Origin: SG8-38 sp041576815
GTDB taxonomy: Bacteria > Myxococcota_A > Polyangia > Polyangiales > Houyiibacteriaceae
Direction: 5' to 3'
Length of the DNA stretch: 64,000 bases
Assembly: GCA_041576815.1 (NCBI GenBank)
Contig: JBFGKE010000005.1
Span: 1 to 64,000, forward strand
Positions 20,675-29,807 of this stretch are shown here, one piece after another. A model generated the notes under the pieces. The model was not told where the DNA came from. It was given only the letters and a program-made list of their open reading frames with translations, and searched no databases. A program made the position numbers and the translations under genes. Numbering within the stretch: the first letter of the stretch is position 1; every line of letters starts with the position of its first letter.

Positions 20675-21511
20675 ATGCCAGAACGAGTCTTGATCGCCGG
20701 CTGCGGCGACGTCGGAAACGCGCTTGCGACGCGACTGCTCGCCGAAGGCTGTGAGGTTTGGGGGGTGCGCCGTCGAATCGATGCGTTGGCACGGGGCGTG
20801 AGGCCTTGGCGCATCGATCTGACCGATGCGCGCTCTTTCGCCGATCCCCCGGCGCGCTTCGATTTTTTGTTTTACACCGCCAGCGCCGATCGGCGCGACG
20901 AAGAAGCCTATCGAGCCGTGTACGTCGATGGGCTGCGGACACTCCTGCGCTTCCTTCGAAAAGCGGGCTGTCCGCTGCGTCGCGTGTTGTTTACCTCGAG
21001 CACCGCCGTCTACGGTCAAACTGACGGAGAGTGGGTCGACGAAACCTCGGACACCGAGCCGCTCCGATTCAACGGCCGCATCCTGCTCGACGCGGAAGCC
21101 GTGCTGAACGATGCTCCCGAAACGGGGATCAACGTTCGGCTATCCGGGATCTACGGGCCGGGTAGAACGCGGCTCGTGCGGAAGGTCTACGCGTCGGAGG
21201 CCACGGCAACCAAAAGCTGGACGAACCGCATCCACGTGGAGGACTGCGCGGGTGTGCTTCGCCACCTCATGCGCCTCGAAAACCCCGAGGCGCTTTACCT
21301 CGGCTCCGACGACGAGCCTGCGATGACGGCGGAGGTCGTCACTTGGCTCGCGGAACGGCTCGGCGTGGCCGCGCCGCCGGCCGGCGGCACGGAGCGGGTC
21401 AACAAGCGCTGCCGCAACGCGCGGCTGCGCGATGCGGGATATCGATTCGAGTACCCGACGTTTCGCGAGGGCTATGGCCCGATCGTGCGCGAGTTTCTAG
21501 AGCGTGGCTGA
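20675..21511 (+). CDS. NAD-dependent epimerase/SDR, YeeZ-like
   Basis: A 278-residue atypical SDR. The N-terminal loop is VLIAGCGDVGNALATRL (GCGxxG), followed by VWGVRRR. FTSSTAVYG and SGIYGPGR are extended-SDR blocks. The usual Tyr-x3-Lys is not evident: the region after AVYGQTDGEWVDETS lacks a clear YxxxK. This agrees with the YeeZ/SDR_a5-like group, whose biochemical role is unsettled. It starts three bases after the diguanylate cyclase stop. Nothing ties it to cyclic di-GMP beyond position. Confidence 0.78.
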   Translation: MPERVLIAGCGDVGNALATRLLAEGCEVWGVRRRIDALARGVRPWRIDLTDARSFADPPARFDFLFYTASADRRDEEAYRAVYVDGLRTLLRFLRKAGCPLRRVLFTSSTAVYGQTDGEWVDETSDTEPLRFNGRILLDAEAVLNDAPETGINVRLSGIYGPGRTRLVRKVYASEATATKSWTNRIHVEDCAGVLRHLMRLENPEALYLGSDDEPAMTAEVVTWLAERLGVAAPPAGGTERVNKRCRNARLRDAGYRFEYPTFREGYGPIVREFLERG

Positions 21512-21519
21512 CATGGCGG

Positions 21520-21840
21520 TCAGCCGGTTCGGCGAATGATGTGAAAGCCGAAGGGCGTCTCGACGACGCCACTGGTTTCGCCGACCCCGAGCGCAAACGC
21601 GGCGTCCTCGAAGCCTTTGACCATCTGTCCGCGACCAAACGCGCCCAAATCGCCCCCGGCCTGCGCCGAGCCACAATCGGAGTGTTGGCGCGCGAGCACG
21701 GCGAAGTCAGCGCCATCTGTGAGCTGTTGCGCGATCTCCGCGATCTCGGTTTCTGCCTCGGATTTGCTGCGAGTGGCCGACGACCGCTCGGACCCGGAAT
21801 ACATCAGGAGAATGTGGGATGCGTTGATCTGATCTGCCAT
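21520..21840 (-). CDS. Small cytoplasmic peptidyl-prolyl isomerase (parvulin)
   Basis: A 106-residue single-domain parvulin. INASHILL begins the fold, with the conserved His; FAVLARQHSDCGSAQAGGDL and GAFGRGQMVKGFEDAAF are the core blocks; and TPFGFHIIRR closes it with the second conserved His. There is no signal peptide, so it acts in the cytoplasm. The start ATG has GGGAGG upstream. It is the last gene of the menaquinone operon strand, 55 bases after menE, and its 3' end is eight bases from the convergent YeeZ-like gene. Confidence 0.88.
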   Translation of the reverse strand: MADQINASHILLMYSGSERSSATRSKSEAETEIAEIAQQLTDGADFAVLARQHSDCGSAQAGGDLGAFGRGQMVKGFEDAAFALGVGETSGVVETPFGFHIIRRTG

Positions 21841-21895
21841 GCTGCCCTCCCGCAGTGGTCTGGACCCTAACAGAAATCGGCCGCCCCCACCGGTG

Positions 21896-23278
21896 CTAAA
21901 TCGGCTGCAGTCGCCCGACGCACTGTGATCGTACGAGCGCGCGATCGACCTTGCCTGTGCGATTGAGCGGAAGCGCTTCGACTACGCAAACCCGTTTGGG
22001 GCGCTTGTGAGGCGCGAGGCCGGCGCTGAGCGCGTCGCGCAAAGCGCCGGGGTCGTAGGCACGCGGCTCGACGACCAGCGCAGCGACCACTTCCTCGCCC
22101 CACTCCTTGCTAGGCACCGAAAAAACACTGGCCGATTCGATGCCGGGAATCGACTGAAGCCAGTCTTCGACTTCCCGGGGGACGACGTTCTCACCGCCGG
22201 TGACGATGAGATCGTCGAGCCGGCCGTGCACGAGGAGTTGCCCGTCGTCCAACCACGATCCCGCGTCACCCGTGCGAAGCCAACCGTCGGTCGTCTGCCA
22301 AGCGTGGGCTCGATCCTCTTCGAGATAGCCATCCATCAGCACGGGGCCTCGAATCTGAATCTCGCCGTCGTCGATCCGTACGTCGATCCCGGATAGCGGC
22401 GTCCCGGACCCCAGGGTTCCGGCCTGGGCCGGGCTCTGCGTGGTCACCTGCGAGCATGCCTCGGTGCACCCGTAGGTTGCGAGGGTCGGGATCCCGTGCT
22501 CGACCGAACGTTTGCGGAGCGCTTGAGGGAAATGTGCGCCACCGACGAGCACGGCCCGGAGCTCCGGATGGGGAGACCACGCCGGCTCGCAAGCTAGCAA
22601 TCGCCGGAGCATCGTCGGAACGAGACTGCACAGCGTAACCCGGTCGCGGCGAAGGATGTGAAGGACCTCGCGCGGCTCGAATGCCGGCGGTCCGAGGACG
22701 ACACAGCGGCGGGCGATGAGGCAACGCGTCAGGACCGAAAGGCCTCCGACGTGGGCGGGCGGCATGCACAGGAGCCAACGGTCGTCGTCCCGCCAGCCAA
22801 GATGGGCCGCGTGAGCAGCCGCGGAGGCCACGAAGGCGCGGCGGGACAGACAGGCGCCGCGCGCTGCGCCGGCGGAGCCCGAGGTGTAGATCACCGTCAA
22901 GGTGTCCGAGGGCGATGGCGAGTCCATCGAGTCGGAGGAGTGTCCGGGCCGGTCCTCAGGCACACGATCGTCGATGACATGCGCCGGCGACGCGCAGCGA
23001 AGGATGAGGGCGCGCTCGCGATCGGCCAGGCCCGGGTGAAGAAGCACGGCCGGAGCCCCCATCTCGAACAGTGCGTACAGCCACACGATCGAGTCGACGT
23101 CGACGCTTGGGGTGAGCGCCACGCGATCGCCTCGGGCGAGCCCGCAGTCCCGAAGCCGCTGAAGCGCGACGTCGACGCGCGCCGCGACCTCGGCGTAAGA
23201 GAGCGTTTTGCCCTCCGCGATTAGGCAGTCGCGCTCGGGGTGCTCGTTCGCGGCCGAAAGAAGGCTGAGCTCATGCAT
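21896..23278 (-). CDS. menE: o-Succinylbenzoate-CoA ligase
   Basis: A 460-residue ANL-superfamily acyl-CoA ligase. The ATP loop is YTSGSAGAARGA, then TYGCTEACSQ, the hinge aspartate region GRLDDLIVTGGENV, and NRTGKVDR with the C-terminal catalytic lysine. The size and the operon partners (menC directly upstream) identify the substrate as o-succinylbenzoate in menaquinone synthesis. I chose the ATG at 23278, which overlaps the menC stop by eight bases; further upstream in-frame codons fall inside menC. The Gly-rich loop has Ala-Ala in place of the usual Thr/Ser-Gly-x-Pro-Lys-Gly, a deviation from the canonical P-loop. Confidence 0.9.
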   Translation of the reverse strand: MHELSLLSAANEHPERDCLIAEGKTLSYAEVAARVDVALQRLRDCGLARGDRVALTPSVDVDSIVWLYALFEMGAPAVLLHPGLADRERALILRCASPAHVIDDRVPEDRPGHSSDSMDSPSPSDTLTVIYTSGSAGAARGACLSRRAFVASAAAHAAHLGWRDDDRWLLCMPPAHVGGLSVLTRCLIARRCVVLGPPAFEPREVLHILRRDRVTLCSLVPTMLRRLLACEPAWSPHPELRAVLVGGAHFPQALRKRSVEHGIPTLATYGCTEACSQVTTQSPAQAGTLGSGTPLSGIDVRIDDGEIQIRGPVLMDGYLEEDRAHAWQTTDGWLRTGDAGSWLDDGQLLVHGRLDDLIVTGGENVVPREVEDWLQSIPGIESASVFSVPSKEWGEEVVAALVVEPRAYDPGALRDALSAGLAPHKRPKRVCVVEALPLNRTGKVDRALVRSQCVGRLQPI

Positions 23279-24344
23279 CGGGCTCTCCTTCGAAACGAAG
23301 CCCGAGCCCGGGCGCCCCGTGCGGCCCGATCTGGCGCCCGGAAATCGCCGCAACCTGATGGGCGGGCCACAGCGCGAGCGCGGGATGCACTCCGAGGCCT
23401 GCGGCCAGGGGCGTGCCCAAGACGAGCGCAAGCTCGGCACAGGCGGCCCTCGCGATCGGACCGTCGAACGTGTGGGTCACCAGCGACGGCACGCCGTGGG
23501 CCGCGGCGAGATCGGCGAGGGCGAGCGCGCCGGTGAATCCGCCCAGCACCGTGGGCTTCAACACGGCCGCTTGGATCCTTCCGCTCCGGAGCAGCCTCTC
23601 CGAGAGCGCTCGATCGCGAAGCGACTCGTCGAGCGCGTAGGGCAGCGGGAGACGCAACGCGGCCTGCCACTGCGCGGGAGGCACTGGCTCCTCGAACAGC
23701 TCGAGGTCGAGGGCTTCGAGCGAGGCGGCGTGCTCGGTCAGCGCTTCGGCAGAGATCCGGCGATTGCCGTCGAGCCGAAGGCAGAGGGCTGGGTGACGGC
23801 GCCGAATCGTTTCAAGCGCAGAGACCTCCGCGCCGAGATCGGCGCCGACCTTGAGCTTGACGTGTGTCGCGCCGTCCTCGACCAGCTGGTCCGCCTCCGT
23901 CGGCCACTGCGCAGGGCTCGCCGCATGGACGAGATCGGCGATCGGAACACCGCGCGGGGGCTTGTCGACGGCGAGCAAGCGATGAACCGGCCGGCCCCGC
24001 GTGTTGCCGAGCCAGTCGAGCAAGGCCGTTTCGAGCGCGAACCGCGCCGCCGGCTGCGTCATCGGACATGCGGAAAATGCTTGCTGAAGGACATCACGAG
24101 GGCCGCCGAGCGCGTCGACCGAAAGCGGCGCTTCGCAAAGACGGCCAAGCTCCCGGAGCACGTCCTCCATGGAGTCGGGCGAATATCCGGGAAGCGGAGA
24201 CGCCTCCCCGAGCCCGGTGGTCGCGTCGTCTCGCGTCAGACGCAGGACGGCAAACGCTCTTTTCATCGTGCCTAGCGCGCCGTCTACGGCCGGTTCGGCG
24301 AGCGTTCCTTCGACCAGGTCGATTTGCGCGTGAAGATCCGTCAT
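23271..24344 (-). CDS. menC: o-Succinylbenzoate synthase
   Basis: A 357-residue enolase-superfamily enzyme that dehydrates SHCHC to o-succinylbenzoate. The catalytic KxK pair is Lys163/Lys165 in HVKLKVG. The metal ligands are Asp192 (LDGN), Glu218 or Glu219 (EEPV) and Asp239 (LDES), and the opposite-face lysine is Lys263 (VLKPT). All key residues are present. The ATG at 24344 overlaps the menA stop (ATGA). It is flanked by menA and menE in one co-directional, overlapping block. Confidence 0.92.
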   Translation of the reverse strand: MTDLHAQIDLVEGTLAEPAVDGALGTMKRAFAVLRLTRDDATTGLGEASPLPGYSPDSMEDVLRELGRLCEAPLSVDALGGPRDVLQQAFSACPMTQPAARFALETALLDWLGNTRGRPVHRLLAVDKPPRGVPIADLVHAASPAQWPTEADQLVEDGATHVKLKVGADLGAEVSALETIRRRHPALCLRLDGNRRISAEALTEHAASLEALDLELFEEPVPPAQWQAALRLPLPYALDESLRDRALSERLLRSGRIQAAVLKPTVLGGFTGALALADLAAAHGVPSLVTHTFDGPIARAACAELALVLGTPLAAGLGVHPALALWPAHQVAAISGRQIGPHGAPGLGLRFEGEPDA

Positions 24345-25231
24345 AGCGCGATGCCGACTGCAAAGAGTACGCCAAACGCCGAAAGAAGCTTGGCCGTGCC
24401 AGCCAGCGTCGGATTGAGCGCAACGCCTCGATCGCGCGCTAACGATCGATACAAACGGTTGGCCCAAGGAAGCGTTAGGAACGGAAGAAAGACCCACGCC
24501 GCGGTCCAACCGACCAGAAACACGGCGACCGGCGTGGCGTACGCAGCAAACGACAACGCAGCGTATTCGCGGACTCCGTTTTCTCTTCCAAAACGAACCA
24601 CCAGCGTTTTCTTCCCGGCGCGGGCGTCGCCTTCGCAGTCGCGGACGTTGTTGACGACGAGAATGGCCGTCGCGAGGGCGCCGATTGGGACCGCGGCCGC
24701 CCACGCCAAGCTCGGAACGAAAAGCGCCTGGACGTAGGCGGTGCCACACACCGCCACGAAGCCGAAAAACAACATCACGAACACGTCGCCGAGACCATTG
24801 TACGCCAAAGGAAACGGGCCTCCGGTGTAGGCCAAGCCAGCCGCGATCGACGCCAAGCCGATCGCGACGACGACGGGGCCTGCAATGAGAGTCAAGTACG
24901 CCCCGACCGCGATCGCGAGGCCAAACGTCACCAAAATCCCCGTCCGAAGCTGCGTCTCGGTCAGAAGCCCGGCCTGAGCCGCTCTCACCGGACCGAGCCG
25001 TTCCTCGGTGTCGGCGCCCTTTTGAAAGTCGAAGAGATCGTTTGCGAAGTTGGTGGCGATTTGAATCAGGAAAGCGCCGATCAGGGCCGCGAGCGCAGCG
25101 TCCCAGCGGAATCCGCCCGCGCGCCAGGCGCATGCGGTCCCGACGGCCACGGGCGCGAACGCGGCCGCGAGCGTCGCGGGGCGTGCCGCGAGCAGCCACG
25201 CGCGAAACGAACCGGGTCGGACCTCGTTCAC
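24341..25231 (-). CDS. menA: 1,4-dihydroxy-2-naphthoate polyprenyltransferase
   Basis: A 296-residue UbiA-family integral membrane prenyltransferase with about eight to nine hydrophobic segments. The first diphosphate/Mg motif is NDLFD (Asn64-Asp68) in NFANDLFDFQKGADT, and the second is in VVNNVRDCEGD. RPATLAAAFAPVAVG near the N-terminus is typical of MenA rather than UbiA. It attaches the polyprenyl chain to DHNA in the inner membrane. I chose the GTG at 25231 because it overlaps the menH stop (GTGA) and gives a normal-length protein. Confidence 0.92.
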   Translation of the reverse strand: MNEVRPGSFRAWLLAARPATLAAAFAPVAVGTACAWRAGGFRWDAALAALIGAFLIQIATNFANDLFDFQKGADTEERLGPVRAAQAGLLTETQLRTGILVTFGLAIAVGAYLTLIAGPVVVAIGLASIAAGLAYTGGPFPLAYNGLGDVFVMLFFGFVAVCGTAYVQALFVPSLAWAAAVPIGALATAILVVNNVRDCEGDARAGKKTLVVRFGRENGVREYAALSFAAYATPVAVFLVGWTAAWVFLPFLTLPWANRLYRSLARDRGVALNPTLAGTAKLLSAFGVLFAVGIAL

Positions 25232-25977
25232 GCGTCCACCCGCAGGGCCGTGCGGTCGAGCACGGCTGCAATCGCATCGGGCGCCTCGAGCACGGCGTTG
25301 TGACCGACGCCGTCGATGATTTCGACGTTCACGTGAGGATGCTTTGCGACAAGCGTGTGGGCGAGAGGCTTGAACTTGGCGTCCTCCGAGCCGGTGACCA
25401 ACGTGAGGGGAAGCCCGAGCGTCCCGATCGAGGGTCGAAGGTCGCGCATCTCTGCAAGACCGAGAACCTCGAGTGATCGTGCGAGCCCCTCCGCATCGTG
25501 GCCAAGGCGTATCTCCCGCTGTCGATCGAGCGTTTTGCGCGGCAGCTCGCGCTGACTCGCGAAGAGCGGAAGTGATTCCCAATGCTGGACGAAGGCGTCG
25601 AGGCCGTCCGTTCGGAGCATGCGCGCGAGGCGAGCGTCGTCTCGACGGCGCGCCGCGCGGGCGTCGCCGCCGGTCAGGCCGGGTTGAACGCCGATCAGCA
25701 CGGCGGCATCGAAGTGACCTGGATGTGCCGCGAGCAACCCGAGCGCAAGCCGCGCACCCAAAGAGTACCCGCACAGCAATCTTGGGCGTGGCTGGTCAGC
25801 GGCGATCGATGCGAGCCGCGAGATCTCGTCGTCGAAGGAACCAACCTCGCGGCGCTGCCAATCGCGCCCGTGACCGAGCAGCCATGGCACGAGAGGCTCG
25901 GAATCGAGCGTGGCACGGGCGGCCAACGCGTCGAAGCTTCGCGGCGACCCGGTGAAGCCATGCAACCAAAGCCACAT
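25228..25977 (-). CDS. menH: SHCHC synthase, alpha/beta hydrolase
   Basis: A 249-residue alpha/beta hydrolase. LHGFTGSP opens the fold, the nucleophile is Ser72 in GYSLGA, and the catalytic His is in DGVGHNAVLEAP near the C-terminus. WESLPLF and PRKTLDRQREIRLGH resemble the MenH lid. MenH removes pyruvate from SEPHCHC during menaquinone synthesis. Its position directly after menD, with a one-base TGATG overlap, supports this over a generic hydrolase. Confidence 0.88.
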   Translation of the reverse strand: MWLWLHGFTGSPRSFDALAARATLDSEPLVPWLLGHGRDWQRREVGSFDDEISRLASIAADQPRPRLLCGYSLGARLALGLLAAHPGHFDAAVLIGVQPGLTGGDARAARRRDDARLARMLRTDGLDAFVQHWESLPLFASQRELPRKTLDRQREIRLGHDAEGLARSLEVLGLAEMRDLRPSIGTLGLPLTLVTGSEDAKFKPLAHTLVAKHPHVNVEIIDGVGHNAVLEAPDAIAAVLDRTALRVDA

Positions 25978-27749
25978 CAAAACCCCTCGCGCCGAAGGAC
26001 GCGCTCGACGTCCGACCTCAGCCTGGCGTTTTGCTCGGCCGAGTCGTGCGGCGGCACGGTCGCCTCGATGACCGTACATCCGGAGCGGCCGTGCGCGGTT
26101 TCGAGGGCTGCCCGGAGCCCCGAGACCGAGTCCGTGGATGTAAACGCGCATCCGTAAACGGACGCAGCGTCGGCGAGGCTCGCGGCGTGCGGCGTCGTGA
26201 AATAGGGGAGCCACGATGGATTCCCCTCCGCCGCGATCGGGAGCTGCTCGAAAATGCGACCACCGCCGTTGTTGACGACGACCACCGCAAGCGGCGTGGA
26301 AGCCTGCGCCGCGAGCTGCAAGCCGTTCAGGTCGTGAAGGAAGCTCACGTCGCCCACAAGCAGTGTGGTCGGACCGGGACTGCACGAGGCGACGCCGGCG
26401 GCGCCCGAGACGACACCGTCGATGCCACTCACGCCGCGCTGCGAATAGACGCGAAGCGAACGCTCGCCGGGCGGCGCCCAGGTGTCGAAATTCCGAATCG
26501 GGAGACTGTTGCCCAAGACGAGCGCGCTCTGGGCCGGTGCGGCATCGCGGACGGCGTGGGCGACGCCCCCTTCGGTGAGCCGATCCCCCGCTTCCTCGAG
26601 AACGCCGCGGGCCGCCTGCCAAACGACGCTCTCGGCGCGACGAAGCGACGCCTCGAAGCGCGTGTCGCGCGAGGTGGTCACAAAGCTGGCGGCCGACAGC
26701 GCTCGGACGAAGCTCGGAATTGATGCGCGCACCATCAGCTCGGCCCCGCCGCCGGGGTCGACCCATGCCCACGGATGCACGGCCACCCGGCGGATCGCTT
26801 TGTCTGCGCAAAGCGCCTCCCAACCCTTGGATGTCGGGTTGGCCCCGAGCTGCACGACGACGTCCGGATCGAGCGCGGCGCGCCCGAGGCCCGTTCGCCA
26901 AAGCGTGTCGAAGCCGCCGAGCACGTTCTCCGCGTCCTTTCCGAGCCGGGCCTGCCCGGACGCTTCGGAAGCGACCAGCAGATGCGCGCGCGCGGCCAGC
27001 GACCGCAGGTCGGCATGCGCCGGGGCCTGCCACGGGTGCATCGGCCCGCAGAGAACCAGTGGCCGTCTCGCGTCGTCGAGCAGGCGGATCACAGCCTGGA
27101 TCGAATCGTCGTCAGCGGCGCGGCCAGCCGCAACGGCCTGCAGGGGCTCGTTTGCAATCTCGTCGACCCGCGCGTGAAGTCCTCGTTCCGCATCGGACGC
27201 GGGACGGGGTTCGAGAGGCTTTCGTGCCTGTGCGTTGAGATGGACAGGCCCCGGACGCGGCCCGGACGCTTCGAAAACGGCGCGTGCGACGAGCCGTTTC
27301 AACCCGCGAAGGCTTTCCGAGTCTGCGCGGGGCTCGCCGAGCTGCCCGAAGAACCGCGCGTGGCGGCCATAGAGCTCGACCTGATCGGTCGTTTGGTTGG
27401 CGCCGCAGTGAAGGAGCTCGGGAGGCCGGTCCGCCGACAACACGACGAGCGGAAGCCCGGCCTCGCTTGCTTCGACGACAGCAGGGAAGTAGTTGGCAGG
27501 CGCGCTGCCCGATGTGCACAGGACGAGCGAAGGTCGGCCGGTTACACGGGCCTGGCCAAGCGCGAAGTGTGCCGCCGAGCGCTCATCGAGGGCGCTGACG
27601 CATCGGAGCGCTGGTTCGTCGAGTGCTGCAATGGTGAAAGGCGTCGATCGCGAACCCGGGCTGATGACCGCGTCGCGTACGCCCGACCGAACGAGACTCT
27701 GGACGGCAAGGCGCGCCCACTCGCTCTGTAGATCAGCGGCCGTCCCCAT
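25977..27749 (-). CDS. menD: SEPHCHC synthase (thiamine-diphosphate enzyme)
   Basis: A 590-residue ThDP-dependent enzyme that adds the 2-ketoglutarate-derived unit to isochorismate. VISPGSRSTPFTIAALD at the N-terminus contains the conserved MenD arginine/serine cluster. Also seen are ALDERSAAHFALGQA, LVLCTSGSAPANYFPAVVEA, and LLVGDVSFLHDLNGL, the ThDP/Mg-binding GDxSFLHD...N block. The length is normal. The start overlaps the end of menF by 17 bases. Confidence 0.94.
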   Translation of the reverse strand: MGTAADLQSEWARLAVQSLVRSGVRDAVISPGSRSTPFTIAALDEPALRCVSALDERSAAHFALGQARVTGRPSLVLCTSGSAPANYFPAVVEASEAGLPLVVLSADRPPELLHCGANQTTDQVELYGRHARFFGQLGEPRADSESLRGLKRLVARAVFEASGPRPGPVHLNAQARKPLEPRPASDAERGLHARVDEIANEPLQAVAAGRAADDDSIQAVIRLLDDARRPLVLCGPMHPWQAPAHADLRSLAARAHLLVASEASGQARLGKDAENVLGGFDTLWRTGLGRAALDPDVVVQLGANPTSKGWEALCADKAIRRVAVHPWAWVDPGGGAELMVRASIPSFVRALSAASFVTTSRDTRFEASLRRAESVVWQAARGVLEEAGDRLTEGGVAHAVRDAAPAQSALVLGNSLPIRNFDTWAPPGERSLRVYSQRGVSGIDGVVSGAAGVASCSPGPTTLLVGDVSFLHDLNGLQLAAQASTPLAVVVVNNGGGRIFEQLPIAAEGNPSWLPYFTTPHAASLADAASVYGCAFTSTDSVSGLRAALETAHGRSGCTVIEATVPPHDSAEQNARLRSDVERVLRREGF

Positions 27750-29088
27750 GGAGCGCTCCTAGAAGCGCTTGCATCTTGAGCTCGGTTTCCCCGTACTCGG
27801 CGTCGGGGTTGGAGTCCGCCATGATGCCGGCGCCTGCATACACCCACGCCTTGCCGTCACGGAGCAGTCCGGAGCGGAGGGCGACCACGAACTCGCCGTC
27901 TCCCGCCGCATCCGCCCAACCCACCGGGGCGCTGTACCAACCCCGCTCAATCGGCTCGTGGTCCGTGATCCACTGAATCGCTTCCCGCGTGGGTACGCCG
28001 CCGACCGCCGGCGTCGGATGAAGCGCTTCGACCAAGGTCAGCACGTGGGCGGGGTCACGAAGATGGCCTTCGATTTGGGTTTGCATGTGAAGCACGTTTG
28101 GCAGCTCGCGAATGCTCGGTTCGGAGTCGCACCGGAGCGAATCGCAGAATGGCTCGAGAGACTGCAAGATCGCGCGGACGACGAGCTGATGCTCTTCTCG
28201 CTCCTTGGCGCTTTCCAACATGCGGGCAGCGTCACCGTGAGCCGTGGAGCCCGCGAGCGCCTCGCTCAAGACCAAGGGGCCACGGCGCGAGATCAAGAGC
28301 TCGGGCGTCGCGCCTAGGAACGCAGCCTCACCTCGCCAAAGCGCAAAGCGCGTGCAGCCCGGGAAGCGCTCTTCGAGGCGCTTCAGCACGTCGAGGGAGC
28401 CGGCACCCGCCTCGAGCTCGACCACGCAGTGGCGCGCGGCGACCACCTTCTCGAAGGCCCCCTGCCGGATCTTGGCACGGATGTCTTCGACCTGGCTCGA
28501 CCAGGTCCCGGCATCCGCCGCATCGACGATCCGCACGGACACCGGCGATGGGATGACCCCGATCGGCCGCTCGAGGCTTTGCCAAATCGCGTCGAAGACA
28601 TCGAGGAGCTCCGGTTCGTCCGGCCGGTCACCCTTGCACACTGCGAGTGACAGCCAGGCGCGCTCCCCGACGTGATATGTCCAGGTCGGCAGCATCAAGA
28701 ACCCATCACCGAACGCTTCCCACGGCGTTTGGCTCGCAGCCCCTGGCGCAAACGCGGCGCCGCCGAAGATCCGCGGGGCCGGGCTTGCGGTATCCGCGAC
28801 GAGCGCGGCGCCGTCGAAGAAGCTGCGAATGGCGGATGCACGCGTAGCCATGGTGGTGGCGACGCCGAGACCCGCGCACGCGGCGCTCCGCGGAGGATCC
28901 CAAAGCATGCTCGCCTCGCGCGGAAAAGCGCGAAGGAGCGCATCGGCCGGAGCGATCGGGGCGGGCACAGTCACGATCAGGTCGTTCGGACGGTTGCCAT
29001 GCTCGCGAAGCGCCCGCTCCAGCAGCGCGCGGGAGGCCTCGCGCGCCGGAGCACCGGTCAACGCCCGCGCTGCGCCCTGTGACCTCAC
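27733..29088 (-). CDS. menF: Isochorismate synthase
   Basis: A 451-residue chorismate-utilising enzyme. KIRQGAFEKVVAARH, ATPELLISRRG, ALAGSTAHG, HMQTQIEGHL, HPTPAVGGVP and YAGAGIMADSNPDAEYGETELKM (given in two parts in the protein) are the conserved catalytic blocks. The operon context selects menaquinone over siderophore synthesis. I chose the GTG at 29088, which overlaps the menG stop (GTGA); an upstream in-frame ATG at 29172 would extend into menG with an Arg-rich tail. Confidence 0.92.
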   Translation of the reverse strand: MRSQGAARALTGAPAREASRALLERALREHGNRPNDLIVTVPAPIAPADALLRAFPREASMLWDPPRSAACAGLGVATTMATRASAIRSFFDGAALVADTASPAPRIFGGAAFAPGAASQTPWEAFGDGFLMLPTWTYHVGERAWLSLAVCKGDRPDEPELLDVFDAIWQSLERPIGVIPSPVSVRIVDAADAGTWSSQVEDIRAKIRQGAFEKVVAARHCVVELEAGAGSLDVLKRLEERFPGCTRFALWRGEAAFLGATPELLISRRGPLVLSEALAGSTAHGDAARMLESAKEREEHQLVVRAILQSLEPFCDSLRCDSEPSIRELPNVLHMQTQIEGHLRDPAHVLTLVEALHPTPAVGGVPTREAIQWITDHEPIERGWYSAPVGWADAAGDGEFVVALRSGLLRDGKAWVYAGAGIMADSNPDAEYGETELKMQALLGALHGDGR

Positions 29089-29807
29089 TGGCCCGTCTCC
29101 TCGGGCTGCGCCACGAACAAGGTGCACGCGCCGAACGTCAACGGCGTGACGTCGAGCACGCGCAGCCCGCATGCTTGCATCTGCTTCGCGAAGTCAGCCG
29201 CAGGCGGAAACGCCGCAATCGATTCCTGGAGGTAGCGATACTGGCGTGAGCCTGAAAGCATGCCGCCAAGCCGAGGAATCACTTTGCGAACGTGGAACCG
29301 GGCAAACGGGCTGAGCCACCCGACGCTGGGCTCACCGAGCTCGAGCACGACCACTCGGCCGGTCGGCTTCGTGACGCGTGCCATCTCGCGGAGCGCGGCG
29401 TCACGGTCGGGAACGTTGCGAATCCCGAACGCGATGCAGCAGCCGTCGAAAACGTCGTTTTCGTAGGGCAAGACCTGCGCGTCGCCCACCTGAAGCTCGA
29501 CGCGCTCGCCCAGGCCTGCGCGGGTCACTTTGTCTCTCCCGATCTCGAGCATCCGGCTGGAGGGGTCGGTTCCGACGACGTGTGCGTCTGGATGGTTTTG
29601 CGCGATCATCATCGCTAGGTCGGCCGTTCCCGTGGCCAAATCGAGCACCCGAGCGCCGGCAGGTAGGCTCATCGCCGCCGCCGTCTTGCGCCGCCACGAC
29701 TGATCGATACCCATCGACATCACCCGATTAAGCAAATCGTAGCGGCCCGCGATTTCGTCGAACATTGCGCCGGAACCGGGCTGAGGCCGAGGAACGGTGT
29801 CTGTCAC
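29085..29807 (-). CDS. menG: Demethylmenaquinone methyltransferase (UbiE/MenG)
   Basis: A 240-residue SAM-dependent methyltransferase performing the last step of menaquinone synthesis. MFDEIAGRYDLLNRVMSMG is the UbiE N-terminal signature. The SAM loop is VLDLATGTADLA, then VGDAQVLPYENDVFD, IAFGIRNVPDRDAALREM and VLELGEPS. The start is a GTG overlapping the HMG-CoA reductase stop (GTGA at 29807-29804). No ubiquinone genes are visible, so the menaquinone role is preferred. Confidence 0.93.
   Translation of the reverse strand: MTDTVPRPQPGSGAMFDEIAGRYDLLNRVMSMGIDQSWRRKTAAAMSLPAGARVLDLATGTADLAMMIAQNHPDAHVVGTDPSSRMLEIGRDKVTRAGLGERVELQVGDAQVLPYENDVFDGCCIAFGIRNVPDRDAALREMARVTKPTGRVVVLELGEPSVGWLSPFARFHVRKVIPRLGGMLSGSRQYRYLQESIAAFPPAADFAKQMQACGLRVLDVTPLTFGACTLFVAQPEETGQ

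Noticed and set aside
22658..24275. Plus-strand frames opposite menE and menC as separate genes
   Set aside because: Both genes they oppose have full catalytic motifs and coupled starts; shadow frames have biased composition only.
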